Below, piece by piece: positions 35,935 through 44,485 of a stretch of DNA of 64,000 bases; the first letter of the stretch is position 1, and each line of letters begins with the position of its first letter. Under the pieces are notes generated by a model, which saw nothing but the letters and a program-made list of their open reading frames with translations, had not been told where the DNA came from and did no database searches. The position numbers and the translations under genes are program-made. The stretch comes from Segatella hominis (GTDB lineage: Bacteria > Bacteroidota > Bacteroidia > Bacteroidales > Bacteroidaceae). Location of the stretch: NCBI RefSeq assembly GCF_019249725.2, contig NZ_CP137559.1, positions 1,735,501 to 1,799,500 of the forward strand. The letters are read 5' to 3'.

Positions 35935-37215
35935 CTATTCCTCATCACCCTTTTCCAGTTCCTCGGTAAACTCCTTATGGAAAGTGCTGAAGAGACGCAG
36001 GATTTCCTTACGTGCCTCTTCCTCCTCATCCCAGAGATTCAGTTCACCAGCGCGATGAGCCAATATCATCTTGGCGCAGCGACGTATCTTGCGCTTGTTG
36101 TTGCGTGCCTGCAACTGGTCTCCCTGTATAGGTTTCTGATTGATATAGGAGAATGCCAACAGCTGCTTCATGAACATTTCAAACATAGGATCATCATGAC
36201 GCCAGTCTTCATCATTCAGCCAGAACCATTGGAAACCATATTTCTGTTCCAAAGATATGAGATGAGCACCCAACTCATCTATTTTGCCAGGATCCTTCTG
36301 GAACTGCTCGTAGGCATAATTGCCCAAAGCAGTAGGCTCCAGGACAAATTCCTCCTCGCTTCCTTCATCCATCGTACTGCCTCCCAAGGTAATACGCCAA
36401 CGGTAGTTCTTGTTCTTGACCAATGCTTCATGGGCATTCATCATCAGTTCAGACAGTTTACCTTCGCTTGGCAGTTCATCCACCACAGACAGGCGATCAC
36501 GCTGATCGCGCACAACCAACTTGCCCTCATGCTGGCGAAGCACACACATATAGATCAACCTATCATTGTCCAGATGCAGGGAGAAACGGTCGTTGCTATC
36601 GTCGCCCACAAATTCATAGCGATAATCATCCACCTTCTCGTGTGGGATTTCCACATCACCGCGCATCTTGTTGCCACTCTTGTCATAAAGCGAGAATCCG
36701 AGATAAGGAATCTGTAGGCGCATGGTGACAGGCGCCCCCTCCTTCTTCGGAGTCAAAGTGACCAGCAGACCTTCATCGCCGAAATCTTCCTTCTTGCAGA
36801 CAAAACCGTCTCTTGTCTTTTCCGCCTTTTCCACCTTTATATCGCCATGACGCCAGAAAAGGTCGAAAGTAATGGTATTTTCATCCTCATCAGTTACCTC
36901 AATGAAATCTTCCAGATCCATACCCAGGAAAACTGCCTTGGCTGGTTCTATGACTTCATCGTCATCATCCAGCACTCCCACCAGGATTTCTCCCGGCATA
37001 GGGTCGTCTTCCCATTCAGCATCTTCAGGAGCATTGGCTGCCTTAAACACGAGATAGAGCATTCTCGCTTCCTTGCGGCTACCATCTTCCTTGCATTGAA
37101 ACACCTTTGATTCCTTAGGTACATAGAATGGTGTTGATAGATACGGATTTTTGCATAATGCTGTATATTCGATTTCTGTCCACACCGGTTGTGTGTGAGT
37201 TGTGTTTACTGTCAT
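35935..37215 (-). CDS. conserved acidic protein of unknown function in the nucleotide-sugar operon
   Basis: The 426 residues are very acidic, with no signal peptide or membrane helix, so it is cytoplasmic. Beta-rich segments with Asp clusters (GVLDDDDEVIEPAKAVFLG, GDDSNDRFSLHLDNDRLIY) fill the first half; the second half is helical with Trp-rich FQWFWLNDEDWRHDDP and a Lys/Arg patch NNKRKIRRCAK. No known domain is recognised. It starts 22 bp after rfbB in the same direction and precedes the operon's stem-loop. Confidence 0.78.
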   Translation of the reverse strand: MTVNTTHTQPVWTEIEYTALCKNPYLSTPFYVPKESKVFQCKEDGSRKEARMLYLVFKAANAPEDAEWEDDPMPGEILVGVLDDDDEVIEPAKAVFLGMDLEDFIEVTDEDENTITFDLFWRHGDIKVEKAEKTRDGFVCKKEDFGDEGLLVTLTPKKEGAPVTMRLQIPYLGFSLYDKSGNKMRGDVEIPHEKVDDYRYEFVGDDSNDRFSLHLDNDRLIYMCVLRQHEGKLVVRDQRDRLSVVDELPSEGKLSELMMNAHEALVKNKNYRWRITLGGSTMDEGSEEEFVLEPTALGNYAYEQFQKDPGKIDELGAHLISLEQKYGFQWFWLNDEDWRHDDPMFEMFMKQLLAFSYINQKPIQGDQLQARNNKRKIRRCAKMILAHRAGELNLWDEEEEARKEILRLFSTFHKEFTEELEKGDEE

Positions 37216-37237
37216 CCTTCGTATTTAAATGTTTTTA

Positions 37238-38371
37238 TTATCTGTCTTTATACATGTTCTCGTAATATTTCTGATAGTCACCGCTGGTCACGTTGTCCAT
37301 CCATTCCTGGTTGTCGAGATACCATTTCACGGTTTCCTCGATACCTTCCTCAAACTGCAGACTTGGTTCCCATCCCAACTCCTTCTGGAGCTTACGTGAA
37401 TCTATCGCATAGCGCATATCATGTCCCTTGCGGTCGGTCACGTAGGTGATCAGGTCAAGGTCCTCACCTTCCTTGCGTCCGAGCAGACGATCTACGGTCT
37501 TGATCACCACCTTGATGATGTCAATATTCTTCCACTCATTGAAACCGCCGATATTGTAAGTCTCGGCAATCTTACCCTTGTGGAAAATCATATCGATGGC
37601 ACGGGCATGATCCACTACATACAACCAGTCTCTCACATTCTCACCCTTACCATATACTGGCAATGGCTTGCGATGACGGATATTGTTGATGAACAATGGA
37701 ATCAACTTCTCAGGGAACTGATATGGACCATAGTTGTTGGAACAGTTGGTCACGATGGTAGGCATTCCGTATGTATCGTGGAAGGCACGTACGAAATGGT
37801 CTGAACTTGCCTTAGAAGCCGAGTATGGAGAATGAGGATTATACTTGGTAGTCTCCAGGAAGAATTCCTCGCCATAAGCCTCGTGGTTCTTTCCGCTGGA
37901 AGCCTTGGTTGTGAAAGGCGCTGCAACACCCTCTGGATGAGTCATCTGCAGGGCACCATACACCTCGTCGGTAGAGATATGATAGAAGCGCTTGCCCTCA
38001 TAACCCTCTGGCAGACTCTCCCAATAGATCTTGGCAGCCTGGAGCAAAGACAGGGTACCCATCACATTGGTCTGAGCGAAAGTGAAAGGATCCTTGATAC
38101 TGCGGTCCACATGACTCTCTGCAGCCAGATGGATAATACCGTCCACCTGATACTCCTTCATCAGTTTCAGCATCAGATCGAAGTCACAAATGTCACCCTT
38201 CACGAAGGTATAGTTTGGCTTGTCCTCAACATCCTTGAGGTTAGCTAAGTTGCCTGCGTATGTCAACTTGTCGAGGTTGATGATATGATACTCAGGATAC
38301 TTGTTCACAAAAAGTCTTACGACATGTGAGCCGATGAAACCAGCACCGCCCGTTATGATGATATTCTTCAT
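37238..38371 (-). CDS. rfbB: dTDP-glucose 4,6-dehydratase
   Basis: The 377-residue short-chain dehydrogenase makes dTDP-4-keto-6-deoxyglucose, the second step of dTDP-L-rhamnose synthesis. The NAD site is TGGAGFIGSH, the catalytic Thr-Asp-Glu is in HISTDEVYG, and the Tyr-x3-Lys is in PYSASKASSDH. Slightly longer than the usual 350 residues because of an insertion before the Tyr. It follows rfbD by 52 bp. Confidence 0.95.
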   Translation of the reverse strand: MKNIIITGGAGFIGSHVVRLFVNKYPEYHIINLDKLTYAGNLANLKDVEDKPNYTFVKGDICDFDLMLKLMKEYQVDGIIHLAAESHVDRSIKDPFTFAQTNVMGTLSLLQAAKIYWESLPEGYEGKRFYHISTDEVYGALQMTHPEGVAAPFTTKASSGKNHEAYGEEFFLETTKYNPHSPYSASKASSDHFVRAFHDTYGMPTIVTNCSNNYGPYQFPEKLIPLFINNIRHRKPLPVYGKGENVRDWLYVVDHARAIDMIFHKGKIAETYNIGGFNEWKNIDIIKVVIKTVDRLLGRKEGEDLDLITYVTDRKGHDMRYAIDSRKLQKELGWEPSLQFEEGIEETVKWYLDNQEWMDNVTSGDYQKYYENMYKDR

Positions 38372-38423
38372 TTCTATATGTTTTTAGTATATAATTTCAA
38401 TTAGCTACTTTCTGTTCGGGATA

Positions 38424-39338
38424 TTACTTGGCAGCCTCCAGATGAGCAATACATTTCTCAAGTGAATCCACCCAGTAAGGCACTTTCACGCCGAAGGTCT
38501 CCTTGATGGAACGCTTGTCGAGCACGGAGTAAGCCGGACGGGTTACCGGAGATGGATATTCTGAACTGTAACATGGTTGGATGTCGCAATCCGTATGTCC
38601 TGAGATTCTTGCTATCATCTGGGTGAAATCATACCAGGAGCAAACTCCCTCGTTGGAGAAATGATAGATTCCTACCAGTTTCTCCTGCGCTTCTGCCGTC
38701 TTCATCTTCTCTAAGATGGTCTCAATGGCATAAGCCAGATCCAGCGCATAAGTAGGAGTACCGCACTGGTCGAACACCACCTTCAACTGCGGTTTGGTGG
38801 CAGTCAGGTTGAGCATAGTCTTGCAGAAATTCTTGCCAAACTCAGAATAGAGCCATGCGGTGCGGATGATGACATACTTGCAGCCGCTGGCGATGATTTT
38901 CTGTTCGCCGTGGAGCTTAGTAGTACCATAAACGCCCGTAGGAGTGCCCTTCTGTTCAGGATTGCAAGGCACATTATAAGGTTCCTTACCAAACACATAA
39001 TCCGTAGAAATCTGAACGAGCAGACCATCCACTTCCTTCATAGCCTTGGCAAGATTTTCTGGCGCATCCGCATTCAGTTTCTCAGCCAGTGCAGCCAACT
39101 TTTCATCGGTTTCACAAGCATCCACATTGGTCCAGGCAGCACAGTTGACGATAGCCTGCACCTCATTGTCCTTCACCATCTTTCGGATGGCATCCATATC
39201 CGTAATATCCAGATAAGTAGTCTCCAGACCCTCCACCTGATTGACATCCGTAAAGATATAATGATCAGTAGTATTCTTGCTAACGATACGCATCTCATTG
39301 CCGAGCTGACCGTTGGCACCCGTAACTAATATATTCAT
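38424..39338 (-). CDS. rfbD: dTDP-4-dehydrorhamnose reductase
   Basis: The 304-residue NAD(P)H-dependent enzyme carries out the last step to dTDP-L-rhamnose. The nucleotide site is VTGANGQLGNEM, followed by STDYVFG and the Tyr-x3-Lys in VYGTTKLHGE. Length is normal. The 91-bp gap before it contains a TTTTTACC tandem motif but no clear promoter, so it is read as part of the fcl-rfbCDB operon. Confidence 0.95.
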   Translation of the reverse strand: MNILVTGANGQLGNEMRIVSKNTTDHYIFTDVNQVEGLETTYLDITDMDAIRKMVKDNEVQAIVNCAAWTNVDACETDEKLAALAEKLNADAPENLAKAMKEVDGLLVQISTDYVFGKEPYNVPCNPEQKGTPTGVYGTTKLHGEQKIIASGCKYVIIRTAWLYSEFGKNFCKTMLNLTATKPQLKVVFDQCGTPTYALDLAYAIETILEKMKTAEAQEKLVGIYHFSNEGVCSWYDFTQMIARISGHTDCDIQPCYSSEYPSPVTRPAYSVLDKRSIKETFGVKVPYWVDSLEKCIAHLEAAK

Positions 39339-39429
39339 TTCTATTTACAATTTACAATTAGACCCAGCTTTATCAGCATTTCCCCAAAAGCCCCTTCAAA
39401 GCCCTTTTTACCTTTTTACTTTTTTACCT

Positions 39430-39993
39430 TTAAAAAGGACTGTCAAAGTCTTTCAGCATATCATGCTTGGTATCCTTCTCAGAGAGAATAGCATGCTCTG
39501 TAGGAATCTTCCAGTCGATGCCCAAGCTCTCGTCGAGGATAGAGATTCCCCCGTCAGCCTCAGGATGATAGAATTCATCGCACTTATACTGGAACACAGC
39601 AGTTTCGCTGAGTACGGCAAAACCATGGGCAAAACCACGTGGAATAAAGAACTGGCGATGATTATCCTCGGTCAGTTCCACAGCCACATGCTTGCCATAG
39701 GTAGGAGAACCCTTGCGAATATCCACAGCCACATCGAGCACGGCACCCTTCACGCAGCGCACCAGCTTAGACTGGGTGAATGGAGGGCGCTGGAAATGAA
39801 GTCCGCGCATCACGCCATAGGACGACATACTCTCGTTGTCCTGGCAGAAATGGATAGGATGGCCCAGTATCGGAGCCACCTTCTCGTCAAATTCACGCTG
39901 AGAGAAACTCTCGAAGAAATAGCCACGGGCATCCTTGAAGATGCGAGGCTCAATGATGAGCACGCCATCTATATCAGTTTTGATTACTTCCAT
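39430..39993 (-). CDS. rfbC: dTDP-4-dehydrorhamnose 3,5-epimerase
   Basis: The 187-residue cupin epimerase has family segments DARGYFFESF, CQDNES, MRGLHFQ (catalytic His), AVLDVAVDIRKGSPTYG and PRGFAHGFAV. It inverts C3 and C5 of the 4-keto intermediate. Its start is 3 bp past the fcl stop, so the two are tightly coupled. Confidence 0.95.
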   Translation of the reverse strand: MEVIKTDIDGVLIIEPRIFKDARGYFFESFSQREFDEKVAPILGHPIHFCQDNESMSSYGVMRGLHFQRPPFTQSKLVRCVKGAVLDVAVDIRKGSPTYGKHVAVELTEDNHRQFFIPRGFAHGFAVLSETAVFQYKCDEFYHPEADGGISILDESLGIDWKIPTEHAILSEKDTKHDMLKDFDSPF

Positions 39994-39996
39994 ATC

Positions 39997-41205
39997 TTAG
40001 TCCTTTAAACTGTTCTGGTACCATTCATAAAGCTTCTCTACACCATCCTCGATTTCCACCTGATGGGTCCAACCGAGCGAGTGCAACTTGCTTACATCAA
40101 TCAACTTTCTTGGAGTTCCGTCTGGCTTAGAAGCATCAAACTCCACCGTACCCTCGAAGCCCACCGTCTTCACGATCAGTTCAGAGAGTTCACGGATAGT
40201 AAGTTCCTTACCAGTACCCACATTGATGTGGCAGTTGCGGATTTCACCGAGCGAAGGAATGGCACCGCCACGACCCTCAGAATTGTTACGGTCAACGGCA
40301 CCGTCCACCTTGGCACCATAGAAAACAGAACTGTATTTCTCGATACCGATGATGTCCTTGAAATCTACATTCAGGAGCACGTGAACGCTGGCATCCGCCA
40401 TATCCTCGCTCCAGAGGAACTCACGCAGCGGAGTACCTGTACCCCAGAGCACCACCTTATTATTATATATACCATAGAACTCCAGGGCTTTCAGGATACG
40501 CTCATGGTCGTTATGACCATCCACGTTGCCCTCGCCGATGAGTTCGCGCAGTTTATCAGTAGGGTTGATCGGACGCTTGTTCATATCCACCTCAATACTG
40601 TGCCAGTCGCCCTCATGAATCAGTTTAGCCAGATAGATCTTGCGCATCATCGCAGGCATCACATGACTGTTTTCCAAGTGGAAATTATCATTCGGACCAT
40701 AGAGGTTGGTAGGCATCACAGCGATATAGTTGGTGCCATACTGCAGATTGTAGCTCTCGCACATCTTCAGTCCAGCAATCTTGGCAATGGCATACTCCTC
40801 GTTGGTATATTCCAGAGGAGAAGTAAGGAGCACATCCTCCTTCATAGGCTGCGGTGCATCCTTCGGATAGATGCAGGTAGAACCCAGGAAGAGCAGCTTC
40901 TTCACACCATGACTGTAAGCATTGCTGATGACATTACATTGCATCTTCATGTTCTGCATGATGAAATCGGCGCGGTAGAGCGAATTGGCCATGATGCCGC
41001 CCACGAAAGCAGCAGCTAAGACCACAGCATCCGGACGCTCCTCATCGAAGAATTTCTGAACGGCATATTGGTCGGTCAGGTCCAGTTCCTTATGCGAACG
41101 GCCCACTAAGTTATTGTAACCACGTTTCTTCAAATTGTTCCAAATAGCGGAACCCACCAAGCCATGATGCCCAGCAATGTAAATCTTACTATCCTTACTC
41201 AACAT
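39997..41205 (-). CDS. fcl: GDP-L-fucose synthase
   Basis: The 402-residue bifunctional epimerase-reductase converts GDP-4-keto-6-deoxymannose to GDP-L-fucose. The NADP site is IAGHHGLVGSAI, followed by FLGSTCIYPK and the Tyr-x3-Lys in NEEYAIAKIAG. It is longer than the usual 310-360 residues because of an insert after the conserved MPTNLYGPNDNF and HVMPAMMRK segments. No gmd gene is in the window. It leads the operon, with a TAATTTTGC -7 element at 41242-41250 (minus). Confidence 0.93.
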   Translation of the reverse strand: MLSKDSKIYIAGHHGLVGSAIWNNLKKRGYNNLVGRSHKELDLTDQYAVQKFFDEERPDAVVLAAAFVGGIMANSLYRADFIMQNMKMQCNVISNAYSHGVKKLLFLGSTCIYPKDAPQPMKEDVLLTSPLEYTNEEYAIAKIAGLKMCESYNLQYGTNYIAVMPTNLYGPNDNFHLENSHVMPAMMRKIYLAKLIHEGDWHSIEVDMNKRPINPTDKLRELIGEGNVDGHNDHERILKALEFYGIYNNKVVLWGTGTPLREFLWSEDMADASVHVLLNVDFKDIIGIEKYSSVFYGAKVDGAVDRNNSEGRGGAIPSLGEIRNCHINVGTGKELTIRELSELIVKTVGFEGTVEFDASKPDGTPRKLIDVSKLHSLGWTHQVEIEDGVEKLYEWYQNSLKD

Positions 41206-41241
41206 TTTTACATCAAAAATTTAAGTTATTATTTTCTCCGT

Positions 41242-41250
41242 GCAAAATTA
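41242..41250 (-). promoter_or_regulatory. -7 element of the fcl-rfbCDB operon
   Basis: The minus strand reads TAATTTTGC about 40 bp before the fcl start. Confidence 0.45.
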
Positions 41251-41290
41251 CGATTTTTCTCTCAAAGAATAAAAAGTTTTAGGGATTTAT

Positions 41291-41407
41291 TTTGTATTTA
41301 TCGCAATTTGCACTATCTTTTGATAAGATAGGCGGCATCTCAACAATAAAAAATCAAAAAATATTCATTTTTATTTTTGTATTGTCTTCGATTTGCACTA
41401 TCTTTGC
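41291..41407 (+). promoter_or_regulatory. tandem (duplicated) promoters of a lipoprotein gene
   Basis: Distal copy: TTTG (41291-41294), 19 bp, TATCTTTT (41314-41321). Proximal copy: TTTG (41376-41379), 19 bp, TATCTTTGC (41399-41407). Both share the spacer end ATTTGCAC, so the unit was duplicated 85 bp apart; only the proximal one has the full -7. Confidence 0.6.
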
Positions 41408-41428
41408 ACCACAAAAGGAATAAATATA

Positions 41429-42262
41429 ATGAAAATCAAGACATTTTTAATCATCGGATTTGCCACCTTGGCCATGCTTTCCTGCCATCGTGGTCCCAAG
41501 CCACCGGTATCTCAGCAGAACTTGCCCATCAGCATGTCAAAACCAGCCAAGGGCGACAAAGCTATCTACGGACTTGCCTGCATGGGATGCACAGACTCCG
41601 TAGTAATCATACTCCCCAATCAGGGTGGCGATCCTGTAAAATATAATATTCTCGAAGCCAACCGCAACCGCCAGGTATTTGGCAACATCGAAGTGGGCGA
41701 CTGGATCTGCATCATCCCTGCCAAGGAAAAAAATAAGGCAAGCATGGTCATCGACCTCGACAAGCTGAAAGCCACCTGGACCTATCAGGTGATGCCTCAT
41801 CTCAGAGATGTCACCCACCTCTCCAAGAGGCAGCAGCAGCGCATTCTCGCCAATATGCCCGACAGCATCGTGGAAACCTACATGATTCCGCGCGAATACG
41901 GATTTACGCTCAAGCGAATGGGAGAAGCACGCTCCGTGGGAATGGTGGCGACCAACAGTTCGGTAGAGGACGACAGTCCTGTGGAATATCCTAAAGTTCC
42001 CCTTTACACAGAGTGGCACGCCTACAACGGCAAGCTGATCTTAGTGAAAGGAAGATACGAGTTTAACAATGTCGTTTTCAACGAGAAGACCACCTACGAC
42101 ACGCTTTCTTTCGTCTATATGAAGGATGATTCGCTCGCTCTCCGTGATTCTCGGGGCAATATCCAGAGCTATCACCGCAAGGCCAATGCGCGCACTGCCA
42201 ATGCCGCAGCCCAGAATGCAGCCCAGAAAGCAGCGGAAAAAATCAAGGAAGAACTCAAATAA
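41429..42262 (+). CDS. lipoprotein of unknown function
   Basis: The start is ATG 41429 (MKIKTFLIIGFATLAMLSC), which yields a clean lipobox; the longer frame upstream runs into the promoter. The mature protein of about 259 residues has a CMGC near residue 50, beta-rich segments, and an Ala/Lys/Gln-rich helical tail (after about 250). The first conserved-looking block is ACMGCTDSVVIILPNQGGD. No family is recognised. It is transcribed alone from tandem promoters. Confidence 0.8.
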   Translation: MKIKTFLIIGFATLAMLSCHRGPKPPVSQQNLPISMSKPAKGDKAIYGLACMGCTDSVVIILPNQGGDPVKYNILEANRNRQVFGNIEVGDWICIIPAKEKNKASMVIDLDKLKATWTYQVMPHLRDVTHLSKRQQQRILANMPDSIVETYMIPREYGFTLKRMGEARSVGMVATNSSVEDDSPVEYPKVPLYTEWHAYNGKLILVKGRYEFNNVVFNEKTTYDTLSFVYMKDDSLALRDSRGNIQSYHRKANARTANAAAQNAAQKAAEKIKEELK

Positions 42263-42311
42263 AGTTCATGCGTTCATCGCTTGAAATCTGAGAGAAATCC
42301 TTGAAACAAGA

Positions 42312-43016
42312 CTAAACGAGATGGAGAATTTCCGAAAAATGAGTAATACGACGGAGGCGTTCATGTTCGAACTCCTCCGTTTTTTCATGCGCCCATATCG
42401 TATGAAATGGGATATGAATGGCAGAAGCTCCTATCTTGAGGGCAGGCGCAATGTCGCTCTTGAAACTGTTGCCCACCATCACCAATTCCTCCGGCAGCAC
42501 GCCCAACTCACGACAAAGTCGGCGATAAGCTTCCGGTTTCTTGTCGCTCACGATGCTCACCACATCAAAATATCGCTGCAGTCCCGATCGCCAGAGTTTA
42601 TTCTCCTGATCCTGCAGTTCGCCCTTGGTAAAGACCGCCAACTTATATTCCGTCTTTCTGAGTTTTGCCAGAGTCTCCTCCACCTCTTCGAGCGGTTTGG
42701 CATCCAGTCTCAGCAGCGTCTTTCCCAATTCCACCGCTCTGCCTATCACGCGGGCAGGCACCTTTCCGTCGCTCACCTTGATGGCATTTTCCACTAATGA
42801 GATGGTGAACGCCTTGACGCCATATCCCAAGTCCTCCATGTTTCCCCCCTCCGTCTCAAAGAGCGCAGCAGAGATTTCCTCCTTGCTTCCATAGTCAGAA
42901 AGCAAGTCACAGTACTCAGCCTCCACTTCCTCGAAGTAAGTCTGCAAGGCCCAGAGGGTGTCGTCGGCATCAAAAGCGATTGCCTTGATATGATCCAGTT
43001 TTTTCATATTTCTCAT
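42312..43016 (-). CDS. HAD-superfamily hydrolase
   Basis: The 234-residue HAD phosphatase has motif I in AIAFDADDTLW (nucleophile and acid/base Asp), Thr motif II in LAVFTKGELQ, the Lys in SDKKPEAY and motif III in VMVGNSFKSDI. The cap is helical, as in YjjG/phosphoglycolate-phosphatase types; the substrate cannot be read from sequence. A downstream ATG at 43007 is an equally good start. A strong promoter lies at 43063-43094. Confidence 0.9.
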   Translation of the reverse strand: MRNMKKLDHIKAIAFDADDTLWALQTYFEEVEAEYCDLLSDYGSKEEISAALFETEGGNMEDLGYGVKAFTISLVENAIKVSDGKVPARVIGRAVELGKTLLRLDAKPLEEVEETLAKLRKTEYKLAVFTKGELQDQENKLWRSGLQRYFDVVSIVSDKKPEAYRRLCRELGVLPEELVMVGNSFKSDIAPALKIGASAIHIPFHTIWAHEKTEEFEHERLRRITHFSEILHLV

Positions 43017-43062
43017 TTCTCATTTCTAATTTGTAATTTCTCATTATATAAGAACCCCATCT

Positions 43063-43094
43063 GCAAAAATAATACTTTTCCCCGAACTGACAAA
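43063..43094 (-). promoter_or_regulatory. promoter of the HAD hydrolase gene
   Basis: The minus strand has TTTG (43091-43094), a 19-bp spacer and TATTTTTGC (43063-43071). Confidence 0.65.
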
Positions 43095-43211
43095 GAAAAA
43101 CGCACAACAATCTGCTAAAAGCGACTGCTGCACGTCCGTCATTCATTCAAACTTAATAGAGAATTACTTTTCAGAACCAAAAGTTATTATTTATATCAGA
43201 ATATGATCTTT

Positions 43212-44255
43212 TTAGAAACGAGTCATAAACTCTACTACAATCTTGTCCTTCTCAGAAGTCTTGGCCACACCGCCGTTGCGATAGAAATACTTCTCGTAGT
43301 TGATACGGATGTCAGAGATGAAAGGCTTGGCAAGACTGAGCGTCACACCACCAGTCACACGATGGCGCTTATAGTCGTTGATTTTCAACACGCCAGGGTC
43401 CTCATCCGTAGCCCCATATCGGGTGCCATCACTGTGGTCGCTCATGAAATCATATCTTACCAATGGAGAAACCTTCCTGATCAGACATTTCTGGTTGGCC
43501 ACCGGAATATCATAACATACAAACCCGTCAAAGGCGTGCACATCATGAAACGCATTCTTGGAATAATGCTTGAAGAGATACTCCACCTCAGCGATCAGAC
43601 CGCCACGATGGAAGGTAATACCCGCATCATACATATTGACGGTCACGTCAGAAGGCTTGATTTTCTGCGTACTCAGCACGAGATTCACATTCGGGAAGAG
43701 GAACTGCGCCTTGGCAGAATAGTTGATGCCCTTGGTCCAGTAATCCTTCTGGTTGGTAAGACCGGAGCCGTTGAACACACCCGCATTCACGATGATAGGG
43801 AACCCCACGTTCCAGGTATAACCCACCTCAGCACCGACATCACGCACATTACCCACCTGCTTGGCGATAAACGAGCGGTTGGCGAAATACTGCTGATGAG
43901 GCGAGCGGTGCGCATCGATGGTGAAAGGCACACGTTCCTGACCGATAGTAAACTGGAGCGTACTCCATGGTTTGATACGGGTATAAGCATCGAGCATCTT
44001 GATTTTGCCCTCATCGCAGAGGTCGATTTCCGCCTTGTAGCTCACCTGCTTGGTCACATTACCAGTCACATTGATACGGGCAGTTCTCACTTCGAAGCGT
44101 CCCTCCCCTTCCTCGGTCTGGAATTCGTACTTCGAGCGTATCGTACCGCCAATCTTCGGAGTACAGTCAACCTCCTTCTTTTCATCCTGAGCAAACACCG
44201 CTGCAGACATCATAGCGCAGAGCAGCAGGGCCATTGTCTTCTTCTTCATATTCAC
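43212..44255 (-). CDS. phosphate-selective porin O/P-like outer-membrane protein
   Basis: The 347 residues begin with a signal peptide (MKKKTMALLLCAMMSAAVFAQ) followed by an OprO/OprP-type beta-barrel. The N-terminal block IGGTIRSKYEFQTEEG and RFEVRTARINVTGNVT, plus a C-terminal strand ending in Phe (IVVEFMTRF), are typical. It would form an outer-membrane channel for anions or small solutes; the substrate is not certain. A single-gene unit with a -7 element at 44305-44313. Confidence 0.85.
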   Translation of the reverse strand: MNMKKKTMALLLCAMMSAAVFAQDEKKEVDCTPKIGGTIRSKYEFQTEEGEGRFEVRTARINVTGNVTKQVSYKAEIDLCDEGKIKMLDAYTRIKPWSTLQFTIGQERVPFTIDAHRSPHQQYFANRSFIAKQVGNVRDVGAEVGYTWNVGFPIIVNAGVFNGSGLTNQKDYWTKGINYSAKAQFLFPNVNLVLSTQKIKPSDVTVNMYDAGITFHRGGLIAEVEYLFKHYSKNAFHDVHAFDGFVCYDIPVANQKCLIRKVSPLVRYDFMSDHSDGTRYGATDEDPGVLKINDYKRHRVTGGVTLSLAKPFISDIRINYEKYFYRNGGVAKTSEKDKIVVEFMTRF

Positions 44256-44304
44256 ATTATTAATATATTAGCACACATCATGAGGCCATAGCCTTTATTC
44301 GGGT

Positions 44305-44313
44305 GCAAAGATA
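44305..44313 (-). promoter_or_regulatory. -7 element of the porin gene
   Basis: The minus strand reads TATCTTTGC about 50 bp before the start codon; no -33 TTTG seen. Confidence 0.5.
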
Positions 44314-44420
44314 CGAAGAATATATTTCTAACTTACGACACGGCTGTTACAAAATGATGAAGAAAAAGAAATCAGCCATAAATTATAGCAGTTTTAAAAA
44401 ACACAAAAACAACGAGATGA

Positions 44421-44453
44421 TTTGCTTATTCCAAATATTTATACTAACTTTGC
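44421..44453 (+). promoter_or_regulatory. promoter of the AAA-ATPase-like gene
   Basis: TTTG (44421-44424), 20-bp spacer, TAACTTTGC (44445-44453). An AAGGAG ribosome site (44472-44477) precedes the ATG at 44486, rare for this genome. Confidence 0.65.
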
Positions 44454-44485
44454 GACAAAATAAAAATATATAAGGAGAATCGCTC

